From positions 103,399,891 to 103,463,890 of the forward strand of contig OX439036.1 of the NCBI GenBank assembly GCA_949317995.1: DNA of 64,000 nt. The letters run 5' to 3'. The DNA comes from Acholoe squamosa. Lineage: Eukaryota > Annelida > Polychaeta > Phyllodocida > Polynoidae. The notes beneath the pieces were generated by a model. It was not told the origin of the DNA, did no database searches, and saw nothing but the letters and a program-made list of their open reading frames with translations. Position 1 is the stretch's first letter. Each line of letters starts with the position of its first letter. Positions 45,501 through 51,110 of the stretch are shown piece by piece. The position numbers and the translations under genes are program-made.

Positions 45501-48500
45501 GTCTCCGCATGTATGACATAGTCGATGATACACTCATCGGTACCTTTTCTCAGTGATGTCGATTCAGTGTATAGGGAAATAACCCTGGGCTTACTTTTGC
45601 CTCAGTAGTGGTCTCTGAGAATTTTAAGAGCCTGTCTGCCATCATCCTTAGCATCTCTAATGATAAGGGATAAGCTCCTGTCATCCAAAAACAATTTCTG
45701 CATATGCCTCAGCCTTTTTGTCTGCAGCTGCTATACCATTGCCAGCAATAACTTCCAATAACTTGAGTTTCCTGCAATGACTCAAAAATCTAACATCCCA
45801 AAGTTCATACCTGCTCTCATCACCATCAAAATATGGGTGTTTCGGCCCATTACCTGTCATGGTGGAAGCTGCCATCCTTGATGGAGGATTACTTTGGGGA
45901 TTACTTAGAAAAAGGCAAATGGTCAACAACAAATCCTTCTTCTGGTCCAGAGGGCGCTGTCATATCCCGAAAGTCGTGCATCCCAGAAGTTGGTCGTAAT
46001 TTTCAAAATAACTTTACCCATTTCATATTTTTATGGCGTAGGGACAGTATCATTAGGGTTGTTGTCCTTTCAAATTCTATAAGAAGAGAGGGATGTTATC
46101 ATGGTTTTTATGTTTTCAAAAAATTATTTATTTTCATTGATGTTTGTGGCCCATGAGCAATAATAGGCTTAAAACATGGATTGCACATGTGCAGCCAACT
46201 TCTGGGATGCGCCAACTTCTGGGATACGACAGCGCCACATGCACCATTTTCCCACCCATACATTGAGGATTCACGATCGTAAGGTTACAATCTAACACAT
46301 ATCAATTCATGTCAATTCTGCTACTTGAACAACAGTGTTTGTTTTAATTCCACCTTTTACTTTTATGATGGATTGTGGCACTAAAATTATACACTTCAGG
46401 TTTGTTTGAACCTGAGGACATGAAATATGAGCATGACAGACTTAATAAAAGTCAGAGTAAGTGGGATGAACCTTCACTCGTAGATATGACTGTTAAAGCT
46501 CTTCAAATGCTGAAACGTTCTAAGGAGGGTTTCTTTCTTTTTGTGGAAGGTGAGTAGGCTTAAGCAGTTAAGTACTCATAATTATATAAGTGATTATAAG
46601 AGATCAACATCAGAGTAGAGAGAGGTTTGTTTCCAAAAATTGCTTGGTTATTTATAGTTATCTTTCAAAAGAAATTATCTTGATTTATAGGTGAGTAGGT
46701 TTGAAATTCTTAATAATAATTTACTGGTTTGGATTCTTCTTGTTTACCATACATCATGCTAAATATAGAATGTCCTGTTTTCTTTTTACCAAGCTTATAA
46801 CAAAAATAGAGAAGGACCCTGCATTATCTATCTTTCACTTGTTATTCCTATCACCTCAATACGTGAATTTCTAATGAGTTTACATTGATCTTTTGCAGCT
46901 GGTCGAATTGATCACGCTCACCACTATAACAATGCTTTCAAGTCGCTGAATAATACTGTAGTATTTTCCGATGCCATCCAGGCAGCATTAGACATGGTGG
47001 ATGTGGAGGATACACTGATCCTTGTTACGGCAGATCACTCCCATCCATTCACAATCGGTGGTTATGCAGTAATCGATAACCCCATCTATGGTACAGTGCG
47101 TTATTATTACCTTCTCATGGTTATAGTGTTGTCAGAAAAATACATTATTTGGGATTTATAACACTGCTGGGCGATGTCAGAGTGCATTATCCTGAATACT
47201 GCATTCTGATTGGCTGTTTGACCGTGCATTATCTAGATGGATAATGCACTCCCAATACAGGAGGTTAACTTTATCTCTCCTTTAGACTTCACAATTGATG
47301 TCCCTATGCTATTAGGTGGCTAATATGTGATTTTTATGTGTTATAACGGGAATAAGGCACTTGGTCATGGCTGTGGGAGTGCTCTAGACTGTATTGGCTC
47401 CGAGATGTCTCAATACAGTCTAGAGCACTCCCACAGCCATGCCCCGTACCTTATTCCCTAAATAAAAATAACTATAAATTGGTATTTGCAGGGTCGGGTT
47501 GAAAAGGAGGGCACACGCCACTAATTTTGGCTAAATGTAGACTATAAAGTAAACTCTTTAAGTACAGGAAAAAGGAGGGGCGCACGCCCCCCACCTAAAT
47601 CCACCACTGATTTGGGGTCATTAGTGGTTGGTGAATATTTGCTGTGATCTGCACAAAACTGCACAGATCCATTCCTCCAGGATATAAATATTGATAAGAA
47701 ATAGTGGAACTAATGCATTTAACCTAAAGCCAAAGGCAAGACCTTATAAAGTCCCAGCTATCGGCTACCTAATAAGGGATATTTTCAGAATATTTGGGCA
47801 GTAAGCCCGAATTCAAATTAAGCATTTCTCCATGAAGTATCTATGCCAATGATAGCAAAACATCATCTTGGCATTTGCCCACCTCAACATAAACTTAAGA
47901 CAGTAACATCCTCTAAGATATCTCCTCTTTTCATGGTCCCTTAAATACAAATTCAATTCTTCACATTACAGGAAATGTTCACAGCATTGTCGACAATGAG
48001 GTGAAGGAACAGCGAGCAGATGATGGTTTGCCATATACTGTTCTAAGCTATGCTAATGGACCCAGTTGGTACTACCATTATGCAGAGAATGGCACAGGCG
48101 TTGCTAGACGTAGGAACGTGACCCAGGAGGAGGTCCTGGGTAAGTTGCGCATTATATATATGAAACACTGAATCACTCAGTAATGACCATTTGTAAAAAG
48201 AATGAGGAGAGCAACTACTGTAAACATAGATATTTTGCGTGTAAAAATCTTTTGCGCATTTATCAAAAATGATAATTTTGTGTGTATTTTAATTAAATTA
48301 AAGGTTAAAGTTATATAGAGGTAAAATGATTTTCTAGCAGTCATTGTCATTAGCTTAGAGCAATAGACTAAATCCACAGAAGTGCTGAAACAACAGCATT
48401 TTGCACATTATTGTGGTGGATCTTTTTGAATCATGGACATGAAGGTGTAAAACCTCCACATACAAACTATCAGTGGGAAACTTAATGCATATTCACATCG

Positions 48501-48636
48501 AGGTTGTTAGTTATAACCCCCCCCCCTCCCCTATCCCACCTACTCAATGTAAAATCATTTCCATGAGAGAAATTTTCAATACTAGGTTTAAGTTCGCAAA
48601 TTTTTAATTTCCGAAAGATTCGCGAAAATATATACA

Positions 48637-48716
<80 letters not shown>

Positions 48717-49550
48717 GTCACTGCTTTCCACCCCCTCAAAATATGCTTGAGTGCTTGCTGGGAACAGATTAACTAAAAGAGGCCACTTAAATGTATGGAC
48801 TTCTTTTAAAGTTAACTTGATTCTTCTCCAAAATTTCAATGTTTATAGGCTAACGTTTTCAGGGGATGAAGGAGAATTATATTTGATACATTAATCTCTT
48901 TTGAGTTGGCATAGCAAGTCAATACAAGTTCTGAAAATCCGTTATTGTTTTCTCCATAAACCGGGCACTAAAATAGTGTTGTCCAGAACTTATTGATACG
49001 ATCACGCCATTCCAGATTCATGATGTAATATCTCCAAGACCAGAATGGTTATTCTGCATTCTAAAGCTGATGAATTCCATTCTAAATAATAGATTTTTAT
49101 TTGGAGGACCCTTTCCCCTTATCTGTGAACATGCTGCCTCAATGATATCAATTGCCAAGAGAAATTCTCATGATTATTTGAAATGGCCAGTTGTTTGAAT
49201 ATCTACATTTCATACTTAATCATCTATCGCTTTTTTTTGCAGGTGACCCAAATTTCAGACAGCAGGCCCCAGTACCCCTCCAGTATGACGATCATGCAGG
49301 AGAAGATGTGAGCATCCATGCCATTGGTCCCTGGTCCCACCTTTTCACAGGCGTCCATGAGAACACCTATGTGGCACATGTCATGAATTATGCTATGTGT
49401 GTGGGGCCAGGTCTAACAATGTGCTCTGATGAGCCGATGTCCCCACCCTGGCCCTCCAAGCCTTGTCCTGCTGCAGTATCTGGTGTTGGTGAGAAAACAA
49501 GCAACTGGATGATATTGTTAGCAATACTGCTTGTACGGTCACTGATGTAA
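21327..49550 (+). CDS. ALP: Alkaline phosphatase (ALP family), nine recognised exons, 5-prime exon missing
   Basis: The gene encodes a metal-dependent phosphomonoesterase, normally GPI-anchored on the cell surface. Exons are 21327-21550, 21818-21992, 30923-31095, 40621-40725, 41486-41594, 46400-46549, 46899-47090, 47972-48139 and 49243-49550. All junctions are GT-AG and phases match, giving about 534 codons, close to the family length. Metal ligands are present in [26 protein letters not shown] and DDHAGED. The catalytic Ser lies in AESACAAGA. The C-terminus ends in a hydrophobic segment ([14 protein letters not shown]), which suggests a GPI-anchor signal. No start codon or signal peptide exon was found, so the gene begins left of 21327. 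Introns of up to 9.5 kb are filled with transposons, but no exon is broken, so it is probably functional. Confidence 0.92.
21818..21992 (+). CDS. ALP: Alkaline phosphatase exon with the catalytic serine
   Basis: The exon encodes [21 protein letters not shown]. The Ser after AE is the expected phosphorylated nucleophile. Most relatives have Asp-Ser here; this one has Glu-Ser, and the usual Thr/Ala after it also differs. The donor GTAGGG is followed at once by the LINE-bearing intron. Confidence 0.9.
22081..23376 (+). CDS. LINE ORF1: NADAR domain fused to an SGNH-esterase-like domain
   Basis: The first in-frame ATG is 22081; the frame is open from 22009. Residues below are counted from 22057. 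A charged, low-complexity N-terminus (1-88) leads to a NADAR/YbiA-like domain at about 90-238. It shows [34 protein letters not shown] and [10 protein letters not shown], the ordered blocks of that family. NADAR enzymes remove ADP-ribose from nucleotides or nucleic acid bases. After a linker, about 280-435 looks like an SGNH hydrolase: GNSNARG (Ser block, with Asn where Asp is usual), [12 protein letters not shown] and DKIHLT with the Asp-x-x-His pair. Esterase domains are known in ORF1 of several LINE clades; a NADAR domain there is unusual. The stop is TAG at 23374. Confidence 0.82.
   Translation: MTGVDTVTDKESKEDSGAWEKVTRSKDRATNSTEPASDVKTKTQTNETKDEKGREAQVHTVPSKSPCKPTNMKTKQNHKRRPVFCFRGKHSPLSNFYPVTLRYRGVDYLCVEQAYQHLKAVHADNEEKAERIMNSTSPYWMKRHGDTISKNGEWERRKVAIMRELLLLKVDKCPEVRAMLSRYKDTILVEAVCDDFWGSGHEEDDTNRIHPEEWRGENMMGQLWMDIQKMVTKESPHTNKSGPTRGQDVCQGASRDVASDDQATSVRNEITPDYLIIGNSNARGMAGLLVRKGLSATSVVMPGANIDAIADAVSTMKSKPKYVVVHALDIDVHTHLPLPRLFNSIDHLLENMRQAFPSAHIMISGLPKYNNFRLDTVRAHLEAYIKHRLTKDPKSCLINNSDLALQDKIHLTWHAKQSLCERLAHLAFPNK
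23377..26880 (+). CDS. LINE ORF2: endonuclease-reverse transcriptase, same frame as ORF1 after TAG
   Basis: The open frame starts directly after the ORF1 stop and has no ATG until about 23847, inside the endonuclease. Endonuclease blocks are VYWNIHG (23440s), [21 protein letters not shown] and SDHKPL. RT blocks are [30 protein letters not shown] and [10 protein letters not shown] (YADD at 25639-25650). The C-terminus has [19 protein letters not shown], a C-x2-C-x9-H-x4-C knuckle. All catalytic residues are present and no break is seen over 1168 codons. Expression must use readthrough of TAG or reinitiation at a non-ATG codon. Confidence 0.88.
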   Translation, partial: DRRHAYPLRSTLSNDALENITIVYWNIHGLGDKLTYPHIQSIISSHNIIIFSEIWKKKDFQPCIPGYKYFQVNRKQRHPNARRASGGLGVFISKEIEGAIQLEAVSDFSVWIHLNSKYFGFVRDVVVGALYIPPEGSTYTAENDNFFDIICEQIAEMEHKDVDLLFCGDLNARTSSVNELSSDSLTLVTGTLPTVRKSDDQTVNSNGKELIQLCKDTDLVVLNGRLGDVDNTGGFTCYTANGQSVVDYLLCKASSVGICKHMKIGDLLPDSDHKPLIFTLRGANLNFDTSQNKTEQYMAYKWNGTKKELYKENLRGKECNQLRDHIIFLAADPTLNSKEIIDTYYTLLDSAIPVQKSSRSKTTKFPQNPWFNAECKLAKRNVHDYGKNYDLKVEFNKEMYNMLKREYNRLVQKCKRSDKRRKGLEFERMLEIENSNRFWKSWKQIQGKMTQCDINIAEFVEYFKKQQTPPHIDYFDYDNMKEIETFVDNFEFSYGSEDIDALIQSLLDSPITIEEVEDAIRSLKNKKAAGTDGIPAEYLKQGGKVFAEVIQIMFNCIWDTAEFPERWAEGIISPLHKKGDTNDPDNYRKITIMNSTCKLFEIIINKRLKFNNDMLNQNDPLQNGFVDKGRTTDNVFVLYTAVKMVQAEGKSLFCCFIDFTKAFDYINRKALFYKLISGQVKGKALKVLMNLYKKSHSKVRVNSELSENIDSLYGVLQGGVLSPKLFNAFLLDIGEHLDPNLGIDVCGMSLAYLLYADDLVIMSTSARGLQNQLNNLFQYCRKWHLLVNINKSNIMIFNHKKKDITNTFKYGDTQLVRVENYKYLGFILTTNHKDIFFDAYNQLYDKGRKAAYQSYSCCYQHIGKPDPRMALKLFDSQIRPCLDYGCEVWGLTKGNKVEKLESIHLRYLKSMLSVRKQTTTAAVYADTGRVPLKAQWEIQALRYWERIVNLPESHILRKCYKKLTLLEVSGQINWCSNIKCLLHSLGERYIQLWINQTTSDDPKAITAVTGPINRKYIEQTMNEITSAGEGKKLRTYKIFKTEFRLESYLFCIPNQAHRTALARFRLSSHNLGIETGRHCRPPKPVCDRICLYCSSGLVDDEIHFLIRCDSHSVSRQLFDNVMNEKNQNYHELNDVEKFISAMNNTNTDVIKALAKFIYNAFRQRQEL
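27126..27192 (+). other. Conserved LINE 3-prime end: hairpin plus ATT tail
   Basis: AGGTCA-GTAA-TGACCT forms a 6-bp stem at 27140-27155, followed by GCTGTCAATAAAATAT and an ATT-repeat tail. The same arrangement occurs in reverse at 56476-56546. This is probably the site that the element's RT recognises on its own RNA. Confidence 0.65.
27285..27492 (+). repeat. Repeat E, copy 1 (uninterrupted)
   Basis: The segment is an inverted match to 29783-30325 minus the 330-bp MITE there. Shared blocks include AGATAGGT, TGTGTATAATCT, GATGGATATATAT and CATTTTATGA, then GTTGCCATGGA. The family is not identified and it shows no coding potential. Confidence 0.65.
27632..28226 (-). repeat. SINE family A, copy 3 (595 bp, complete)
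   Basis: The copy is bounded by a perfect 12-bp duplication, GGGCCACATTGG, at 27620-27631 and 28227-28238, which fixes both ends. The plus-strand start is a (TTTGG)n tract with TTGATTTTACGTCC and the end is CACAGGGGGA. On the minus strand it has a tail of GGACGTAAAATCAACC plus (CCAAA)n, and a roughly 100-codon open frame that ends near 27895. Confidence 0.9.
28239..29330. repeat. Diverged repeats flanking and following SINE A copy 3
   Basis: Two tandem units of about 67 bp lie at about 28999-29065 and 29085-29152 (both with GATCAAAGTGG and CACTTTCAGCCACA). An inverted match pairs CTGACAGTTTTTGTCCTCAG near 28279 with its complement near 29215. The region may be one old element with inverted ends, but clear boundaries were not found. 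No gene is present. Confidence 0.4.
29331..29782. other. Intronic stretch, nothing recognised
   Basis: Mixed composition with T runs near 29606 and 29647. No gene or paired repeat was recognised. Confidence 0.35.
29783..30325 (-). repeat. Repeat E, copy 2 (minus), interrupted by a MITE
   Basis: This is an inverted copy of 27285-27492. It is split at 29915/30246 by the CAGGGGTGTGAA-ended MITE. Copy 1 shows the site before insertion. Confidence 0.65.
29916..30245. mobile_element. hAT-like MITE, 330 bp
   Basis: The ends are perfect 12-bp inverted repeats, CAGGGGTGTGAA at the left and TTCACACCCCTG at the right. The ends resemble hAT elements. The flanks are AT-dinucleotide sequence, so the duplication (5-8 bp of TATA type) cannot be placed exactly. 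It is inserted in repeat E copy 2. Confidence 0.75.
30335..30732. mobile_element. TTAA-flanked MITE, 398 bp
   Basis: The inverted ends start AGGGAAACACTACACTATTT and pair with the right end with about two mismatches over some 22 bp. TTAA lies on both sides (30331-30334 and 30733-30736), as for piggyBac-type insertions. The body has no coding frame. It ends about 190 bp before a phosphatase exon. Confidence 0.7.
30923..31095 (+). CDS. ALP: Alkaline phosphatase exon after the LINE-bearing intron
   Basis: The exon encodes [20 protein letters not shown] and then a [13 protein letters not shown] stretch. The block before ASPA reads VTD, whereas vertebrate enzymes have QHASPA. The Asp is the state known for the bacterial enzyme at the equivalent position (Asp153 in E. 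coli). The phase 1 acceptor follows TTTCTAG and the donor is GTGAGT. Confidence 0.9.
31385..31489 (+). repeat. 21-bp tandem repeat, about five units
   Basis: The unit is GGACCTCCGTCTTTGCAACA plus one base, with a few changes between units. Its GGACCTCCGT core recurs, in both strands, in the end regions of the adjacent Harbinger transposon (for example near 31748 and 40110), so it is probably derived from that family. Confidence 0.8.
31940..37291 (+). CDS. Harbinger Myb/SANT-like accessory protein, nine exons
   Basis: Exons are 31940-31960, 32166-32946, 33167-33255, 33512-33626, 33885-34058, 34304-35746, 35935-36147, 36594-36692 and 36930-37291. All are GT-AG and phase-consistent. The protein has an acidic N-terminus, an RG/GR-rich stretch near codons 160-210, and a Myb/SANT-like segment spanning exons 2-3 ([18 protein letters not shown], then [19 protein letters not shown]). 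A long helical, coiled-coil-like region in exon 6 ([20 protein letters not shown]) leads to an acidic tail ending with basic KKQLHDFQM. In Harbinger elements the Myb-like partner binds the ends and carries the transposase to the nucleus. No break was seen. Confidence 0.8.
38040..39835 (-). CDS. Harbinger DDE transposase (DDE_Tnp_4 type), five exons
   Basis: On the minus strand the exons are 39835-39632, 39339-39016, 38869-38721, 38557-38423 and 38292-38040, totalling 354 codons with matching phases. The catalytic triad is visible: Asp in [15 protein letters not shown], Asp in [15 protein letters not shown] and Glu in [13 protein letters not shown]. The N-terminus has an HTH-like [18 protein letters not shown] segment. 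It cuts and joins element ends at TA-rich 3-bp targets. No stop or frameshift was seen, so it may be active. It is convergent with the Myb-like gene. Confidence 0.88.
40258..40620. other. Intronic remainder right of the Harbinger element
   Basis: The stretch contains repeated TTCCCTGAC words (40326-40376). Similar words occur at 31155-31185, left of the element. These may be two halves of one older repeat that the transposon split. No coding content was seen. Confidence 0.4.
40621..40725 (+). CDS. ALP: Alkaline phosphatase exon (LGGGR segment)
   Basis: The exon encodes [20 protein letters not shown], the conserved GGGR and DPEY segment, in 35 codons of phase 0. It follows the intron that holds the Harbinger transposon. 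Confidence 0.9.
41486..41594 (+). CDS. ALP: Alkaline phosphatase exon ([15 protein letters not shown])
   Basis: The short 109-bp exon encodes the [18 protein letters not shown] segment, corresponding to the W..R..ARYVWN region of relatives. It ends in phase 1 at a GTAAGC donor. The copia element lies in the next intron. Confidence 0.85.
41737..41784. repeat. Small hairpin, 10-bp arms
   Basis: TGGGATAGGA at 41737-41746 pairs exactly with TCCTATCCCA at 41775-41784. Confidence 0.5.
41897..42162 (-). repeat. copia 3-prime LTR (266 bp)
   Basis: The LTR starts TGTCATGGTAGAAGCTGCC and ends TTACAATCTAACA on the plus strand (TG...CA ends). About 90 bp at the left and 70 bp at the right match the other LTR closely. 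The middle differs because the other LTR carries a foldback insertion and has lost some sequence. Confidence 0.8.
42313..43560 (-). pseudogene. copia reverse transcriptase and RNase H remnants
   Basis: Minus frame 43524-43321 contains [20 protein letters not shown] and TFSPTARI, the start of copia RT. Around 42984-42706 a [15 protein letters not shown] stretch belongs to the RT-RNase H junction. Frame 42504-42313 contains [15 protein letters not shown] and [13 protein letters not shown], the end of copia RNase H. The YVDD part is not recognisable, and the region is split by the tRNA-like insert. Confidence 0.7.
42800..43130 (+). repeat. tRNA-derived SINE inserted in the copia element
   Basis: The right part has a tRNA-like head with box A TTAGTGTAGTGGTTAGCACA (43050-43069) and box B GGTTCGAGTCCC (43085-43096). 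The left part carries a GTGACGACGCGCGAAATGCG sequence absent from the copia frames. Limits are estimated from where copia coding sequence stops and resumes; no duplication was settled. Confidence 0.45.
43610..44845 (-). pseudogene. copia GAG-pre-integrase and integrase remnants
   Basis: Frame 44845-44582 contains [12 protein letters not shown], the GAG-pre-integrase zinc-binding block. Frame 44577-44299 contains [15 protein letters not shown], then VYCDLAGPI and [15 protein letters not shown] with two catalytic Asp. Frame 44233-43610 contains [16 protein letters not shown] with the catalytic Glu, then [10 protein letters not shown]. The three frames are split by stops or frame changes, so no integrase could be made. 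Confidence 0.78.
44760..45850 (-). pseudogene. copia gag, zinc knuckle and protease remnants
   Basis: The gag start region (minus strand from about 45850) reads [20 protein letters not shown], a typical copia gag opening. A knuckle-like [10 protein letters not shown] segment lies near 45215-45180. The protease region near 44984-44760 has [19 protein letters not shown] and [13 protein letters not shown]. Frames change several times. Confidence 0.65.
45855..46297 (-). repeat. copia 5-prime LTR (443 bp) with a foldback insertion
   Basis: The LTR starts TGTCATGGTGGAAGCTGCC and ends TTACAATCTAACA on the plus strand. It is longer than its partner because of the element at 45953-46236, which replaced part of the LTR middle. 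Confidence 0.78.
45953..46236. mobile_element. Foldback/MITE inside the copia 5-prime LTR, 284 bp
   Basis: The left end GGCGCTGTCATATCCCGAAA and following bases to 45993 pair with the right end, which finishes GGGATACGACAGCGCC at 46236. The arms are about 40 bp with several mismatches. The right arm contains a local duplication of CCAACTTCTGGGAT. There is no coding frame. Confidence 0.7.
46400..46549 (+). CDS. ALP: Alkaline phosphatase exon (LFEP and FFLFVE)
   Basis: The exon encodes [14 protein letters not shown] and KEGFFLFVE, ending just after the Glu that is a magnesium ligand. The donor is GTGAGT. Confidence 0.92.
46899..47090 (+). CDS. ALP: Alkaline phosphatase exon with most zinc ligands
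   Basis: The exon encodes [14 protein letters not shown] with the Asp and His ligands, then [16 protein letters not shown] with the Asp-His pair. This is the best conserved part of the family. It ends in phase 1. Confidence 0.93.
47181..47253. repeat. Hairpin-rich repeat around GTGCATTATC
   Basis: GTGCATTATC at 47224-47233 pairs exactly with GATAATGCAC at 47240-47249. A further AGAGTGCATTATCC copy lies at 47180. It is probably the end region of a small foldback element in the phosphatase intron. Confidence 0.5.
47348..47458. repeat. Foldback element with long near-perfect arms
   Basis: Arms 47348-47396 and 47411-47458 pair over nearly 49 bp. The inner 31 bp (47366-47396 with 47411-47441) are perfect, and the outer parts (GGGAATAAGGCAC against GTACCTTATTCCC) have one mismatch. 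The loop is 14 bases. It lies in the phosphatase intron after the exon with the zinc ligands. Confidence 0.8.
47470..47950. other. Intronic stretch, nothing recognised
   Basis: No frame, RNA gene or paired repeat was seen. Confidence 0.35.
47972..48139 (+). CDS. ALP: Alkaline phosphatase exon ([12 protein letters not shown])
   Basis: The exon encodes [19 protein letters not shown] and a possible N-glycosylation site (ENGTG). The phases at both ends match the neighbours. Confidence 0.9.
48639..48712. repeat. (TA)n microsatellite
   Basis: A pure AT-dinucleotide tract of about 74 bp in the last phosphatase intron. Confidence 0.95.
49243..49550 (+). CDS. ALP: Alkaline phosphatase terminal exon
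   Basis: The exon encodes [20 protein letters not shown] with the last zinc-binding His, then [12 protein letters not shown] and a hydrophobic C-terminal end ([14 protein letters not shown]) before the TAA at 49548. The end suggests a GPI-attachment signal. Possible poly(A) signals downstream are ATTAAA at 49724 and AATAAA at 50151, the latter inside a MITE. Confidence 0.92.
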
Positions 49551-49559
49551 AATTTTTAC

Positions 49560-50030
49560 ATGTGCCCGTCCCCCAGACCCCGAGAAAATGGGCCAAGCTG
49601 TTACTCTTAACTATAGGAAATTGGTTTCAGGACCCCAGCTGGCCCCCACCCCCCCCCTAGACAGAATTTTCCTTGCTGTGCCCAGGCATGGGACTGGGTT
49701 TCGAAGAAACTTCCAAGAGGGTGATTAAATTCCTCTTCTGGGTGGTATTTTAGAGCAATATTATGGGATGAGGCCCTTCAAACATCTAAGACCCCCCCCC
49801 CCCCGCCGCCCCGATTAATGTTATATTTTCTCAGTGGATCTGTGCAAGTCACAAAAGTGACCTTTAGACTACCTTCAAATTTCAGAAATTCCGGAAGAAT
49901 CCCATGCCTGTGTGCCCCTCCCCCCCCCCAGACCAGCCCTTCAGGATCCGCCCCTGGTCATCCTACACACTGTTCCAGGGCTAGCATGAATGAAGTCCTG
50001 ATAAAGTTGCATTCATGCATCATGTTAGCT
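49560..50030. other. Phosphatase 3-prime flank or UTR with C runs
   Basis: The stretch contains C homopolymers near 49650, 49790 and 49920, and an ATTAAA at 49724 that could act as a poly(A) signal for the phosphatase. No frame was recognised. Confidence 0.4.
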
Positions 50031-50032
50031 AA

Positions 50033-50260
50033 TACCGTAAATCCCCGGTCATAAGCCGGATTTTTTTTTCTATTTTGGGCCCAAACCGGCTTCTAAATTT
50101 TTCCCAAAGTCCCCTCCCCCCGGCTTATGACCAGGTTTTTTTTACTATAGAATAAAGAGAAAATGGGAAAAATTTGACACCAAAACCGGCTTATAGGATT
50201 TCTCTGAACTCACCCCCCGGCTTATGACCGGGGCCGGCTTATGACCGGGGATTTACGGTA
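50033..50260. mobile_element. TA-flanked MITE with 25-bp perfect ends, 228 bp
   Basis: After a TA, the left end CCGTAAATCCCCGGTCATAA continuing to CCGG is exactly mirrored at the right (CCGGCTTATGACCGGGGATT onward, then ACGG and TA). TA on both sides indicates a Tc1/mariner-type target. Further CCGGCTTATGACC copies occur inside, suggesting subterminal binding sites. Perfect ends suggest it is young. It contains the AATAAA at 50151. Confidence 0.85.
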
Positions 50261-50269
50261 GGCATGATA

Positions 50270-50772
50270 CACTAATGCACTACATGACCCTTAATGGGTC
50301 AATGAACTTTGTTGTCTTGGACTATCTGGGGAACTGTTGTCACTGTTAGTATGCATATACAATATTGTATTGGACTATAGTCAGATCATTATCATCGACT
50401 GATCATTGTCACGTTAATCTGTGGCTCGACTTAACCCTCTGATTTTATAAAGCATCATAACCCCTTAAAATGTGTATTGCTGATTAATGGTCACAATTAT
50501 ATACTGTGTAGAACTAATGACAAGCAGTGTCAATGGATATTACACCAAAAAATGTTTACTAAATGGAGCAACCAGGCTCAATGGGAGAGAACCGTGGTAG
50601 AGTCCATATTCAAGAATCTAATTATAGCTTTGCTCATGGTTAATGAAAAACATCTCATGTCTCTCTGAAACGCATCTGCTAAATAAAAATCAATACGTCA
50701 AACTCAACATATTTTCTGGTTGTGAACGATGTGTGAATATGAGTATGAAACCTCATATTTCTGTCTAATTGG
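50270..50772. other. Non-coding stretch downstream of the phosphatase
   Basis: No gene or repeat was recognised. AATAAA occurs near 50680. Confidence 0.35.
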
Positions 50773-51110
50773 GGAGACTTCATTCCCCCACTCTTTTCGA
50801 AGGATAGCAAGTGTTCTTTTATTTGCCTGGTCCCATAGACAGGGCCAGACAAACCACGGCCTTTGATCACTCAGACGTGATTCACTGAGGGGGAATCCCA
50901 TGGCAAATGACAAGCATGTGGGCCCGTGCCCGTGCATATGGACACCATTTGCCCACATGCTCACCCCAAGCCACCCCGAGTTTGTCGCCTTTTACGAATC
51001 TGGTATGCCCACTGGTAGAATGGAAGGAGAATACCTCCTTCATGGACTCCCAATGAAGTTATTCTGCTGCTTCATGCCCTCACATGAAGGTCCCCACTCC
51101 ACAGGGGGAG
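50773..51110 (-). repeat. SINE family A, copy 4, missing its tail
   Basis: The copy matches the right half of copies 1 and 3 (from ACTTCATTCCCCCACTCTTT to CACAGGGGGA). The tail half is absent, so this copy is truncated at what would be its 3-prime end. The minus-strand frame conserved in copies 1 and 3 is also open here. Confidence 0.75.

Larger units (their letters stand above)
41897..46297 (-). mobile_element. Ty1/copia LTR retrotransposon, decayed
   Basis: The element is on the minus strand, so the 5-prime LTR is 45855-46297 and the 3-prime LTR is 41897-42162. Flanks CATAC (left) and CATAT (right) fit a 5-bp duplication with one change. From right to left the order is gag, zinc-knuckle region, protease, integrase, RT and RNase H, the copia order. 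Many frames are broken. A tRNA-like insert lies at about 42800-43130. The gag start lies against or inside the 5-prime LTR edge, and no obvious primer-binding site follows it. Confidence 0.8.
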
